DNA of 64,000 nt from Rhizomucor pusillus (lineage: Eukaryota > Mucoromycota > Mucoromycetes > Mucorales > Lichtheimiaceae), in contig FWWN02000685.1 of the NCBI GenBank assembly GCA_900175165.2, forward strand, positions 62,001 to 126,000. The letters run 5' to 3'. Under the pieces are notes generated by a model, which was not told where the DNA came from, did not search any database, and saw only the letters and a list, made by a program, of their open reading frames with translations. The translations under genes and the position numbers were made by a program. The number at the start of each line of letters is the position of its first letter. The stretch's first letter is position 1. Positions 32,639-45,291 of this stretch are shown in pieces.

Positions 32639-33699
32639 TTATCTTCTCTTGTTGTCTTGATTTGAGTCCTTGTCATCGTCCCCGACGACAGCGTTGAATA
32701 GCCGTCGACTATTGTCCCGCACGAGACGGAAAGCATCTCCCCGTTTTGCGCTTTCATAAAACCGTGAAAAGAAAGCTGCTTGTGTTCCATCTTTCCACGA
32801 TTCAATGTACCGCTTGCTAAGCTCTTGCATCGGAGTGAAGCTTTTTGCCACTATTCGTTTCACTAGTAAACAAATGTCAGTGAGTACTCCATATAGTCTA
32901 GATCGTCCCTTTATTTTCGACGTACCATCTTCCCCAGATCCACTCAGCATTTCACCCAGATCTACAGTGTAGTAATCAGGACTAACATAAAACAGAACAT
33001 CGATGGTTAATGCCATTCAGACATAAAATGCAACGCCAGGCCTTTTTATAAACTTACTGATTGTGCTTTTTTGGAAGACGTTCTAAAGGAAAGGAAGAAA
33101 GAAATACACCGCATTAGCACTGTGTTTTCTGAAAAGCGGCAGGCATGGCCGTCAAAGGCGGCCTTCTGAGTGTGTGCACACTTACTGTCATCGCTGAAAC
33201 TGTGCTCCATACACCGTTGTCGTGTAGTCGCTACGACTAGCCAAGTGCCACGGAACGGATTCCACGATCTTTGCTGCTGCTGGTGCTGCTCAGCTTCCCG
33301 TAATTTTAGTAAATGCTCGCTCTCACGCAAGAAGCAAATCATTCGGCAATCGGATGTGCCAACGTATGGGCTATTTGCTGGTGCGTCGTCCGGCTGATTC
33401 TGCAGTGCTTCCTTTTTTGCGAGCATGAAGCAGCTTTCCTTGGTAAGTACAACTTGGTCTTCAGGTGTGTTGCCTTCTGTTCCGGGTTTCTTTGCTGATG
33501 TCGTCACTGAGAAATTCATGAACACATAGTGATTCTTTTTAGCATCAGAAGGTCTCTCCGGCGGCGGTTCCGCTGACCACCATGGTGATAACAAGGACGA
33601 CGGATTGCGCGATGACTGTGGAGGAGTTGGGGGAGGGACTGGGGGTGCAACGGGTGTATCTTTGCGTTCGTCGTCTTGCTCTTTCTGTGCTTTACTCAT
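32639..33699 (-). CDS. Uncharacterised protein, Pro-rich N-terminus
   Basis: Four exons on the minus strand: 33699..33186, 33082..33058, 32981..32926 and 32862..32639, giving 272 residues. I do not recognise a family. The first about 60 residues are Pro/Ser-rich and charged. A segment with NHYVFMNFSVTTSAKK and then CRMICFLRESEHLLKLREAE looks folded or helical. Exons 3-4 encode DYYTVDLGEMLSGSGED and VKRIVAKSFTPMQELSKRY, with a Phe/Arg-rich helix (AAFFSRFYESAKRGDAFRLV) before an Asp/Lys-rich tail. Exon 2 is just 25 bases. The model has clean GT-AG introns in consistent phases, so the gene is real in my view, but the function is unknown. It converges on RCE1 with 142 bases between stops. A GT dinucleotide run lies just upstream of the start. 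Confidence 0.7.
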
Positions 33700-33730
33700 T
33701 GTGTGTGCGTGTGTGTGTGTGTGCAAGGTG
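33700..33730. repeat. GT/AC dinucleotide repeat
   Basis: A microsatellite-like run of alternating GT with one GC interruption on the plus strand, immediately upstream of the start codon of the 272-residue gene. It may lie in its 5' leader. Confidence 0.7.
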
Positions 33731-34229
33731 TGTGGAAAAAAGGAAGAGTTAAAAGTCAGCTTTCTTGGTTGCGGGATTTTTCATGCAGACGATTTTTTGC
33801 CATGGGATGATTTTTTCTGGATCAATTATATTCATTACAGATGTCTTGCGGAAAACAATTGCTGAAGTTGCAATCCACAGAACGGTGTGAGCAATCTTCA
33901 AGTTTATAAGCTTGGCAAACATTGTCCTCACGGAAGAAAAACTGCAGTTTTCCATAATTTTAGACAACTTTAAACAGAGCCACTCAGATAATCTTTGAGC
34001 TGATCTTTGCTCTTACGAAAACGCTGGATATCTCCTATGATATGGAGGAATTACATCATACCGTAATTGCTTGCAGAGACACCTTTATTTACTCGGACAA
34101 GCTACTGTGCGCGTATTTGGAGAGATCTACTGGAAATCACGCAAAACGAACGTAGTGTCCCCTGCGTCGCTGTATCGACGGTTGCTACAATAGTATGGTG
34201 CACAGACACAGTTTAGTCGTTTGTCGTTT
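33731..34229. other. Intergenic, no supported gene
   Basis: Promoter side of the 272-residue gene. There are only short frames and nothing recognisable. Confidence 0.5.
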
Positions 34230-36600
34230 TCATCGCAATTGCTGCACTTGTTTTGTATAGATGCAACATTTGCTGTTTGAACGTATCGTTGATGACCAAT
34301 GGCGTAACGTCCACATCTTCAATACCTTCTCTCGGATGCTCCAATATGAACCAATGCTTGCAATGGCTTGAAAATGGCATATTCTCGTCTTTCTCGTTTC
34401 CGAGGATGTAGATTTCTTAAAAATATCTGTGGCCTCAAAGGACCACTGCTTGTTCGCGGCATTTTTGTATAACCCCTCAGGAAGCGCAGACTTTGTACGT
34501 TCTTTACAGGCTGGATGGGCACGTCGACCGACAATATTCGTAGCGGAGAGGCCACCGAAAAATCGTGCGCTCCCCCTGCCGTCGTGCACTTTCAGTCACA
34601 TCATGCAAAAGACAGTCGTATCTGCACCTCTACAGATAATAGCTTTTATGTGTCTATTATGAGTATGCTTATAGCATAAAGTGAGTGGATATCTAATTTT
34701 TTGGATGTGTTCTTCAAATTCGTTTTCATCTTCGGTCAAGAATTGTATGTCGGGTCGTTTAATGTTGTCTAAACAAGCCATAAACTTTGAACCGTTCTTT
34801 TGCAGTATCGCCGTGGTCTTGAAGTAGTTACCACCTCTTATCCTTGAATGTATGACCGCGTGTAGTTGATAGCTGTGCAGGTAAACAGAAAAACGGTAAG
34901 GGCGCACAATATTGTTTTGCAATGAAAATGTTGAGGACGTATCGGCTATAAAAATGAACGAGAGCGTGCTGCAAAGGGATGCTAAATCGGCACGCACCCT
35001 TATAGCATAGGAAACCTCCTATAGCGCAGTCTTCCGTAGTTTCATTGCCGATGATTTCTTCGTCAGGGCGTTAACAAATCGATCGTGGGGGCTGGTGAGA
35101 TTATGTTCCTCCAAAACAGTTGGAGGCATAGTCATAAGGACACCATTGAGCTCCATTGTGCAAGTTTTTTGGGCGTGGTGCTATGTAAACCCAATGCTCG
35201 AATTTGTTGTGGCATATATTGTATCTGCCTTTTTCGAACTGCAAGCAACTTCTCAGCTCAGTTCGATGCTCTGGATATGAACATCTCAAAGAAGTCTTGG
35301 ACGTCGTACATCAGGCTTTCCACAAATCGTTTCAAGTGCGAATTATACTGATTGTCGACAGGTTCCAACCAAAGGTTCGTATGCGTTTGGATGCCACGAT
35401 ATGCTGTTTTCCCTGCTCCATGACGACCGTTTCTGCCAAAATTATGTCGACAGCATTGTTGGTCCTTTTAGAGATGTCGTCTATATTAATATGTGGCAGG
35501 ATTGAGTGCCAGAAGAGCTCTGCTACGGCGTCAATGTAACAGGAATTGTGCCTATTAGGATTAGATATAAGTCGTATCCGTGGCTAGGTGATGCACACTG
35601 TCCAGTTGGAATTGGAGAAGGAGTCTCATCAAGGTGCAAAGGGATTTCTGTAGTAGAGATATTGTGTCTACAGCACAATATTTGCATTTCCAATTTAGCA
35701 GCAACATACCTTCACCGATGATATTGTCCAATTGGCTAATAGACAGCATGTTGCTTTGCTTCTGCATTTCCCTTTGCAACCCGTCTTTGTCGACCTCTGA
35801 CTCTGTGATCCACCTCGCTTCGTCAATAACTCTGGATCATCACTTCCGAGAGCTTCTAGTTCTTTTTTTTTCTTCAATATACACCAAAAATTATCACCAT
35901 CTGCGTTGATGATTGCTGCGACATCATGCTCGGTAATACGACAAGCGGTTTGAGGGTGCTTTCCATCTATTCTTTGCCGTGTATTCTTCGGTTGAGCCAA
36001 TTTGTCGTCTCCATCTTCAAATCATCAATGCCTCTGTAAAATCTGGAGGACGACTATCGCTTTCTTGAGAGTATTGGCTTCCAATCTTTTTCGAAGAAAG
36101 GCGTACTCGTTGTCTGCGATAATAGGTAGGAAGCAAGCGCCCACCTGTATTCATTTGCTGGAGACAAAAAAGGCACGATCGCCTACTTGAGTGCGGTTTG
36201 GCTGAATTGTCCATCGTTTTTAGGTACTGCAATACTTGACGCACGCTGATCAATAATGAACTTTTCTCGGCTGTAACACTATAAAGTTTGCTGTGGTGTG
36301 ACTCAACAGCATTGATGGCACGAGAGACGCTGTGTTTTCATGGGAGAATCGCAAGCAAAGACCATGCCTCTGATATCCGGCTGTAACCACCGTCGCCTCA
36401 AAGGGAAACATGCAAGCAGCTTTGTCTGCGTATCGTGAAAATCCTCATTCGACCGGGTGGTGCGAAGCATGATCACAATCTGCGGAAATTCATCTCCTTT
36501 TCCAGGGAAAACTGCAATGTTGTTGCCAATGAGTTGTACCGATTGCATCCAAAGCATATAGCAGCCTTTTAGGTATTGCGCCGTTATTTCTTTCGGAATA
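34230..36600 (-). pseudogene. Region of decayed minus-strand coding sequence, possibly a mobile-element relic
   Basis: Several minus-strand frames follow each other and look protein-like but are broken by stops and frame changes: 36557-36303, 36253-36017, 36000-35695, about 35540-35101, 34997-34596 and 34589-34230. Examples are CRITEHDVAAIINADGD, a block with DDISKRTNNAVDIILAE (about 35,490-35,420) and NNIVRPYRFSVYLHSY (about 34,900). The charge pattern and spacing suggest one or two large genes that have lost function. No transposase catalytic motif, terminal inverted repeat or long terminal repeat is visible, so the mobile-element label is a guess. Confidence 0.3.
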
Positions 36601-39600
36601 TTGTCTATATGCTGCTAGGAGACGGTTATTTTGAGCTATGTACGGAGAAATCTGTTGTGCAGGCGAGGAGATTGCTGTCAGAAGAAAAATCTATGTGATA
36701 TCCTGAGGACAGTGCGAGGAGAGAATACGCGTCGTGAGTCCGCTTAGCACCGCGGACTGGATTCGGCCTGCCAGTTGCATTTTATTCACGAAAATATCAT
36801 ATCTTCTTTTTATATGCGCGTTCGCTCAATGCGCTTGGTGTGGAAATCTATGGGTGCTTCAATTTTTGGCTTTTTCATTCTAATACACAGCAAAGGCTGT
36901 GTTTGCAGTCGGCAGGTGAAGAAAGCGACGTTGCAGAAGATCATCCAATTACATAGAAAATATAAGAAACACAAAGGGTCAAGGAGAAATAAAGAGAAAG
37001 ACATGTTGTCAAAGATGGATCGCCAGTAGGATGTCAAATAGCGAAAATGGTGGCGCCAATGACAATCATCAATGATCCAATACAAACTAGAAGGTTCAAT
37101 TTCCCAGAGTACGTCAATGTTCATACGGTTGATTGAAGGTTCGAAATCACTATATGTTTCGAACGTTTCGCAGACTCTGATGCGGAACGAAGTTTGCCTG
37201 AAGACAACCGTTAAGCGAATTCATCATCCATCGGTACTTGACATAGAGACACGTGAAATGGACGCACCTACGAGGAGCGTCAACGAAATTGACGACTTCG
37301 AGACTTTGCTACAATGTAACTACCTCGATTTTCCGTATTAAATGATACCTTTGAACTGCCCTATGTCATATAATTCGCACAGCTTTCATATGATACCAAA
37401 GAGAGGCCCAAACGCAGAAATGTTACCGCAAGCTCATGGAAACAAGAAGATAAACAGGTATAAAAAGAATTTTCAGGACATCTTTTTAAAGTGCCACGGT
37501 TTTCGGACCCTCTGGCTCATTGCGGTGGGTGAGCCAGGCTTTGCAACGAGGCTGGCCACCAGACTTGCACGGGGGATCCACTGGCCTTACTCATCGTGAG
37601 AAAGGTGGCGAAGGGGTAAGGGGCAAGGGGACGAAAGTCCCAATTTTTTTAACATCTCATCACCTTGACTCAATATCAAGACCAGTCGTCATAGTTTAGC
37701 TTTTTTCTTTTCAAGAAGGAATAAACATAAGTCGTGTAGACGTCTCAGGCTTTCGCATGCGTACGTGATTTATGAAAGCGCTTGTGCGCGTCGTCGTGTT
37801 TCCTCTTCTGGGTCTTACAGGCTGCTTCTCGCTTGCTTTTTCATTGGAAAGGATCAAAAAACTTACATACCTGCTTTGCCCTTTCCCACTTTGTGTGCTG
37901 CAGCAAACTTCTATTCTTCACGCGTTTATAGAGGCCGAACGTTCGACATCGGTCGTAACAAAGGGAGGATTTCCTTTTGAAGTCCATTATATTCGCCTTT
38001 GGAACGCTTCTGTGGCTATTGCTACCGTTATATCCATTTCCAAATAACATCTTCGTTGGAACAGTAAACGATTCTGTGCTCAACAAACATGAAGGTGTGT
38101 TTATGACCCATGATGTGAAGAAAAGATGGACGTTCCAAGGTATCTTAAACAAGTGGTCGAGAAAACCCTGGTGCGTATGTACACTGGAGCAGTATATGGA
38201 CCTCAAACATATGAAAATCAATATGCACAATGCAAGCTGTATTCAACAGATATGCAGTATTTGGATTGTCATTGCGGCTGCACACCGTCGTCGCTATACC
38301 ATGAACAGTCATACTTTGTTTACCTTGGAATGGTACCCAAATACATTTTATTTATTTATCTGCTGACTAGCAACTTATTCACTAGCTTCATTATGACATG
38401 TAATAAATCTCTAACTCTTATTGGACGACAAATTCCTTCCATCCAATGTATTATGTACCACAGATAGCCTATCAACGCACGGACCAAGATACCTGCAGCG
38501 ACCTGAGACTTTATGTGGTGTCCGAGACGACCCGGCGACCAGACAACGGAAAGTCCAAAGATATGGATTATCGAGACAAGTCTGGCGTTGAGTAGAGCGC
38601 GTTGCGGGAGTAAGGAAAAGCCCTTGGTGATACTCGTGCAGGACTTCTCGACAGGAGCTTTTAAGTTGAAGAATTTAAATAGTACAGTTATGTAGAGGCT
38701 TTCACGCTGCCATAAAGCTTCCAGACATCAGACTTGACGTGGGAGATCATCGAGGTAGTAGGCACGAGCGAGAAGCACATGTGCCCTATCCAAGCGCTAC
38801 TGAGCATATTTCTTTTCTCAAGAGGTTTTATGTTCTTAACTTTTCATGCATAAAGTTTATGAGCAAGTTAATGATCTTTTATTTATTGCTTTGGTATGCT
38901 GTGGTACGATGCAGATGCGCCTCTCAGTGTTCGGGGACTCCTTTTTTCTAGAGTCTAGGCAATCGTTACCTTTTTCTATTTCTTCTATGCTGCAGTAATA
39001 TGAGTCTCTTCGATCCACGGATTGTCCTTTTTGGGAAATATCTTCATGCTGTCAGATGGTCCTGGATGAAGATGAAAAAATTTTTTCTTTTAATTCTCGC
39101 ACTCTAAATTTATTATTTTTTACTTCACACTACAATCGAGTATATATCTTTGACGCCAGATTCCGTTTCTACACAGTTCAGGCTTTCAGTACGTACTCGT
39201 CACATCTCTGTACGACGATTTTGTGTTGACTTGTTGCATAAGATGGACGGATGCTCTCCCCCCTGCAGATTCAAACACCGTCTTGACATCTGGTTTTAAC
39301 GTTTCCTTCACCCAAAGGAATGCATGCCTATGTACAAGGTATCTTCAATACGATAACCAAACTGATGACATTTCAAGCTCTTTGTAGAAACTCCCCGCGT
39401 TTCACATCGATGAGTATACGCCAGGTTAGACCAAAAAGTGCAAAGTCGATGACCCCCAAGTTTCCCAGGCCACATTGCCCCTTTTTGGGCATCAGGCTGG
39501 AACCATTGTCTTCGTCTTTGAAAGAGTATAAAATATCGCATTTTCCACATGTCGTTTTCTTTTCACTCTCTTTCCAACTTTCGCCTTCCAAGGTAAGTTC

Positions 39601-41265
39601 CAGGCTCTCCGTGTAGCAAGTTAACCCTTCAACCCGTAGGTCCCAAGATCTGAGAATGCCCTCCCTGTCTTGTCCCATTTGAATGTCTTCTGATCCCCAT
39701 GTCCCATGCAAGATTCTGATCGTCCTGAGATCCCCAGTCACTCTCCACCCAACTTCCTTAAGGTCGCAAGCTAACTTCCGGTCATCCCAAGACCTCCTCC
39801 ACCCAATCCCTTCGGGTCCCATCTGAGGTGCGCTTCCTTGTTTTTTCCTCTGAGTCTTCGGTTGGGCGGTCGGGTCCCTCTACATTGTAATTGCCCTTTG
39901 TTGACATTGGTTCTTCCGAGGATGGTTTGTGGTCCACTGGCTGCACATTGGAGGAAGCGCCTGGCATTTCACCGCTGTCACTCTGGGGATGTAGTTGGGA
40001 GTAAGCGTGTCGTTCCCTGCAGGCTACAGTGGCTCTGTCTTGTGGGTTTTCAGCACGTAAAACTTGAATTACAAAGGAAAATGAATATAAAATGGACCTA
40101 GTCCTTTGCCTTTTGGCAGCACTAACATCTTTCCTTAGGTTTAGTTGTAGAAGTTTTAGTCTCCATGTATAGCATCTAGTATATTATAGATTCTTATCGC
40201 TAATAAAATTTTTGCCTTCTGCACACTTAGCTCTTGTCCTTAATCTATGGCCTTTAATCGTAGGAGGCACATCGCTTGTATCAAATAAGCTATTCCAGCG
40301 TATCATCATATAAAAAAATATACTGGCTTAAATTGTCAGCAGATAAAGTGTACGATATCAAGGTTGAATATCTTGGTCAGATTATTGATATCCCTTTAAC
40401 TTGTGTGAACATTTCGGTACAGTAGCTTTTGAAATTGAGGATATTGGCTATACACGGTCATGAGTTTGCATGTTCCGGACGTAACTGCTTTGTTGCTTCT
40501 GAGAAACAACCAGAAGTAACTTGAAGGGATTTACACCGTGTCAACGCGAAATATAACAGCATCTACAATTGTCCATTGAATATTTCTAAGAGTGGAATTT
40601 TTGAAGCTGATGCACAGTAACAAGGCCGCTTAGAAAAGAACTTTGAAAAAGAGATTCAAAAATGCATGTGAAATTGCTGAAGAGTAGGCATTTGGAGCTA
40701 GTGACATATAAAGATTACATCACAGAGGGCCATTCTTGGCTTACATGAATGTGCACAGCAAGTCTTGTCATGCAGATCATCTCATTTTCTCTTTTCGAAT
40801 CGATAACTGCATGTACAACATCGATGGCGACCAAACGCGGTAAAGCCTTTCTTTAAGCTCATGTCAAGAAAAAAAAAAAGCAGGGTTCCGTCTTACGCTG
40901 CTGTTGTTTTCGCCTGAAGTGTTTGAGGTTTTCTCTACAGACGCTCTAACCATTGCAACCGTGAAACCTACGACGCGCCTTATCTAGATGCAGCGCAGGG
41001 AAAAGCAAGGCTGTTGATACCCGCATTCGACGAGTTGTATATATTTTTGTACACTGTGAAGAAAGGGTTTGGAAAAAAGTTTTTCTTGTGCAGCCCAAAG
41101 CAAGTGCACGGGGTGGGTGGGACATCTCCCTCTCTTGTGACACGCTGCTGCTGGTTCCCTCCCAACAGGATCGAAGCTTCTTTTTCCAAAACGACTTTGC
41201 TCCACCTCTTTTTTTCTTTTCCCCTCTACGGCTTTTGCTTTCGCTTCCTCCCTTCAATCGACGTA
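36601..41265. other. Gene-poor region with broken frames
   Basis: No complete gene. From 37072 to 37599 the plus strand has one continuous frame broken by a single TAA at 37339-37341. From about 37777 to 38467 overlapping plus frames include a hydrophobic start (LVRVVVFPLLGLTGCFSLAF) and a Cys-rich segment (CKLYSTDMQYLDCHCGC), which might be exons of an unrecognised secreted or membrane protein. The minus frame 39822-39373 is Gly/Trp/Arg-rich and lies over a plus-strand CT/CCC-rich stretch. From about 40,100 to 40,950 the DNA is AT-rich and featureless. The last 250 bases contain the ARL8 promoter. Confidence 0.35.
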
Positions 41266-42227
41266 ATGGCACAGTTCATACAAGCTATTCTAGACTGGCT
41301 AAGAAGCCTATTCTTTAAAGTAAAAGAACACTAGCAGTGTTTATGCAAGCAAACCAGATTGCTGATTTGTTGCCCACACAGACGGAAATGGAGCTCACTC
41401 TGGTGGGACTCCAGAACAGCGGCAAGACGACTCTGGTGAACGTTATCGCTGTAAGTTGAAGCAGAGTTGGCAGTGCATTCGCCATGTATACTCGATCTTT
41501 CGTCGCTGCTGCTGCTGCTGCACTTTTCTTCACTCGGCAGTAAGGATCGTGGTATGCACATGGCGTCATGTTTCTCTCAACTCTCTCCCTTATTCACTTT
41601 TTATCTGTATATGCATGTGTGAAGGACATGGAAGCTTACCATATTATTTTCTTTCCTGTTTATATAGTCTGGCCAGTTCATAGAGGATTCTATTCCAACT
41701 ATTGGATTCAATATGCGCAAAGTCACCAAAGGCAATGTCACCATGAAGCTCTGGGATATTGGAGGACAACCACGTTTCAGAAGCATGTGGGAGAGATATT
41801 GTCGCGGTGTAAACGCTATAGTGTACGTCCTGCATTGCTTGCGTTTTGCTATACGATTATCTGACGGAGACTATTTCTGTACAGATTTGTTGTAGATGCA
41901 GCGGATCACGATAAATTACCGGCAGCACACACGGAGCTCAAGAACTTGCTTGACAAGCCGCAGTTAGCCAACATCCCTGTTCTCGTGTTGGGCAACAAGA
42001 ATGACTTACCGAACGCGTTGACCGCGGAGCAGCTGATTGATGCCTTGTGAGTACAGAACGTGATCGCTAAACTCCTTGGGGTCGAAAAGCTCACAGCAGT
42101 TGACTTTAGACACTTGAAATCGATAACAAACCGCGAAGTATCGTGCTATTCGATCTCGGCCAAGAACCAAGTAAACATCGACGTGACACTGCAGTGGCTC
42201 ATCAAAAAGGGCAAAGGACAAAAGTAA
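41266..42227 (+). CDS. ARL8: ARL8-type small GTPase
   Basis: Five exons: 41266..41319, 41382..41450, 41668..41822, 41885..42046 and 42110..42227, giving 185 residues. ARL8 is an Arf-like GTPase that sits on lysosomes or vacuoles and links them to motors and tethers. The N-terminal amphipathic helix [18 protein letters not shown] replaces a myristoylated glycine, as in animal ARL8. P-loop GLQNSGKT, switch [18 protein letters not shown], switch [21 protein letters not shown], the NKND base-recognition motif and CYSISAKN are all intact. The end [15 protein letters not shown] is family-typical. All introns are GT-AG. Identification is essentially certain. Confidence 0.96.
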
Positions 42228-42815
42228 ACGAAAGGACGATTATTTGATACCCCCCCTCCGACATGTTGCACAGTGGTGGACCTTTCGAGATTGGAATCCT
42301 TCTCTTATCTCTGTTTCTCTCTTACTTTCATTTCTTATACCATATACAGCTTATTACGCATTGGCAATAAAAGTGACTTGTCAATATATGGATACATGTA
42401 TCAGACTACTCGAGGCAAAATGCTTGTCAGTCATCTCGATGGAGGATGTCATTAGCATCGGAGAATAGGTATATACCCTGTCTCATCTGCAAAAAGCTAC
42501 TTTTAGTGCAGAAGATTACCATATTGTAAATCTGGATTGATCTCAAGGTACAGATTATGAGCGACAGTGGATATTCTTCAGCGGTTGCGACGGGTAGTAT
42601 TTGCTACTGTTACATTTTCATTTAACCTACCTCGGTAAAGATTTGCGAGACTTTCCGGAATAAGGGCTGATACTCACTGGATCAAAAAGCTTGTTACTGA
42701 TAACCCCGGAAACGTTGCACACTCAGCAGACTTTTCTTCCGGGATTTAAAAGTCCCTTTCCTATCTCTTGTCTTTCTTCCCGTCCTCCACAATACACAAT
42801 AACATCTATGACTCG
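42228..42815. other. Intergenic, no supported gene
   Basis: The 3' side of ARL8 and promoter of the permease gene, which lie on the same strand. Short frames only. Confidence 0.5.
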
Positions 42816-45111
42816 ATGGCGATAAAGAGAGGTTCAGCAAAATACGACAACCTCTATGGATCTCTCGATACATCGACGTCCTCTCCAGCAATATTAGCAG
42901 ATGAAGCTAGATTGTTGCGTCTTGGATACAAACAGGTGGGATAAAAGAACAATAAATTGTTCGTTGACGCATTGTTGAATGGTTGATGTTAAACTCAGGA
43001 ATTGCAACGGAAACTGTCGTCCTTTGCAACATTTGGTAAGCGTAGTTTGCAGATCGGCAACAAGCTCCCAGCCATTGACGTGCTGATATCATCATCATTG
43101 TTGCGAATCAAAATGTGCAGGTTTATCATTTGCTAACATTGGTATCCTTGCCAATACATCTGCAACGTTCCAAACAGGTACGGTGCACGTGTGAGTGTCT
43201 GCAGAACCAATGAAATTAATAAAGTGATCTTTACAGTTTTGCAACGCGGAGGACCCATGATTATGCTCGTGACCTGGAACGGTGTAGCGGTATTTATGGC
43301 ATGCATCGCGCTTGCACTCGGTGAGATTTGCTCCATGGTGTGTTGCTATATTATCTGATCGTTCCCCCAAAAAAATTGTGGCTGATAATGTACAAGTACG
43401 CGACAAGCGGAGGATTGTACTACTGGGCATATCAGCTGCTGCAATCACATCCACGGTTCAGCAATAGAGCACCATTCCTGTAAGAATTCAAGTGAAGAGA
43501 GAATAGACAACCGAAAAGCGTGGGAAATGTAACAATTCCTCCTTGTCGTTTCAGGGCATTCATGGTGGGCTGGATATACTCCCTGGGATGTGTAATAGCA
43601 TTTGGAGCCAACAATGTCATCGTAGGCAAGTATATAAAAATACTTGTTTTGGAAAGCGTGCATATACTTATCAAACAATTAGCGCTTTCTGTGGGATCGT
43701 TGATAGAGCTGGCGTTTGGATATCAAGTCGGACAGATAGACATCATGTGGATCGCCGTGGCAGTGACCGTGATACATGGAATTTTGAATACATTCAACTT
43801 GCGAAGCTTGGCTATCCTGAATGTATCAAACGTTGCCTGGGCATTCGGAGGTTTGATCTATGTGATTTTGGTGCTATCCATTGGCACCGAACATCGGCAA
43901 AGTCTCGAATGGATATTGACAGACTACGAAAACCGAACCGGGTTTAGCAGCCCTATTTACGTTGTGCTACTAGGCATGGTGGGTGCTGCGTATTCGCAGT
44001 TTGGTAAGTATATATTTGGGAGAACGTATACTGAAATCCACGTTTCATTAACGGCTCGATACAGGTTTCGAAGCAGGCGTGACAGTTAGTGAAGAAACCA
44101 AAGAAGCTGATGTTTCGGCTCCACTGTAAGTATGAATTATTGCTGCAAGGTTGTAAGCGTAAATTAACAGCAGTGAAAACGATCACAGTGCCATGATCAT
44201 GAGTTTGGTAGCAAGTTGGTTTGTTGGTCTCGTGTTTTTGATTGTCTTGCTATTTTCCATACAAGATATCGATGCGATCCTGGATTCCAAGCTTGATTTT
44301 CCTGTATCGCAGCTGATTTGGGCAAGTTATTATGACTTCTTTATCATCGGCGCAGGTCACGAATCATTATTGACTCTAGATATCTTGGGCAATTCCAGGA
44401 TGCTGTAGGTGTCTATGGGACGTTTGGGTTTTTGGTACTGGTAACAATGAGCCAGTTTTGCACTGGTGCTGCAACCTTGACAACGGTTTCTCGCATGGTG
44501 TATGCACTAGCAAGAGACCGCGCAGTTCCCAAGAACGAATGGCTCAGGAAGATAAATGCATACCAGCTTCCGGGGAACGCAGTATGCTGCGTCGTCGTTA
44601 TCACTTGCATTTGTGTCATTGGGCCATTCCCGCTTTCGGAAGATGTTTTTGAGATCATTGTCAGTGCCACGACTATTACCATCCACTTTGCATTCGGTAA
44701 CCTATTATCCTTGCAGTCGCTCGGGTATTACGTTGATGAAAATATTTGAACTGAATGATGATTTTGTGTAGCCTTGGTGCTAGGTTGCCGCTTAGCAGCA
44801 CGAGGATATTCGGATAAGGGCCGCTTTTCTCTAGGATGCATGTCAGTGCCAGTAACGGCGATCGCATTTTGCTGGGCGATCGTGGCCGTATGTGTATTCA
44901 CCTTGCCGACGTCATATCCAATTCAAGGTAAAAAGTTGGCGCATGATTTGTAGCCCATATTTTTTTCTCTAATGTTGTCTACTTTGCAGTATCCACAATG
45001 AACTTTAGCGGTGTTGCCTTTCTGGGTGTGCTTATGACGACATGGACCTGCTGGCGTCTGTGGGGTATATACCAGTACAGGGGACCACAAGCTCAAAATG
45101 ACGAAGAATGA
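42816..45111 (+). CDS. APC-superfamily amino-acid permease
   Basis: Twelve exons: 42816..42935, 42999..43035, 43121..43177, 43237..43337, 43397..43479, 43555..43625, 43683..44003, 44065..44125, 44189..44321, 44399..44696, 44772..44927 and 44990..45111, giving 519 residues with about 12 membrane segments. Family blocks are LSFANIGILANTSATF, GGPMIMLVTW, the gating loop YATSGGLYYWAY, GFEAGVTVSEETKEA and RMVYALARDRAVP. These fit the fungal amino acid/choline branch (Uga4/Hnm1-like) of the APC superfamily. Substrate is not predictable; GABA, choline or other amines are family possibilities. The ATG at 42807 is not used because its frame stops after five codons. Introns 6 (GTAG|GCAAGT) and 9 (TGG|GCAAGT) are GC-AG. 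Intron 6 is 57 bases and free of stops in frame. Confidence 0.9.
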
Positions 45112-45291
45112 CAAAGCCAAATTGCGTATGTATGAGTTAATTGCCTTCTTTGTCCTCTGGGAAATTTTTGCAAACAAGATAATGTCATCTATACGCAGAA
45201 AAGAAACGAATTGTATACATATTACAATGGGAATGGGCAAGATTGGGGAGAGGAACAGCAATTGTGGCGCTAGATATGCAAGAGTAATTGA

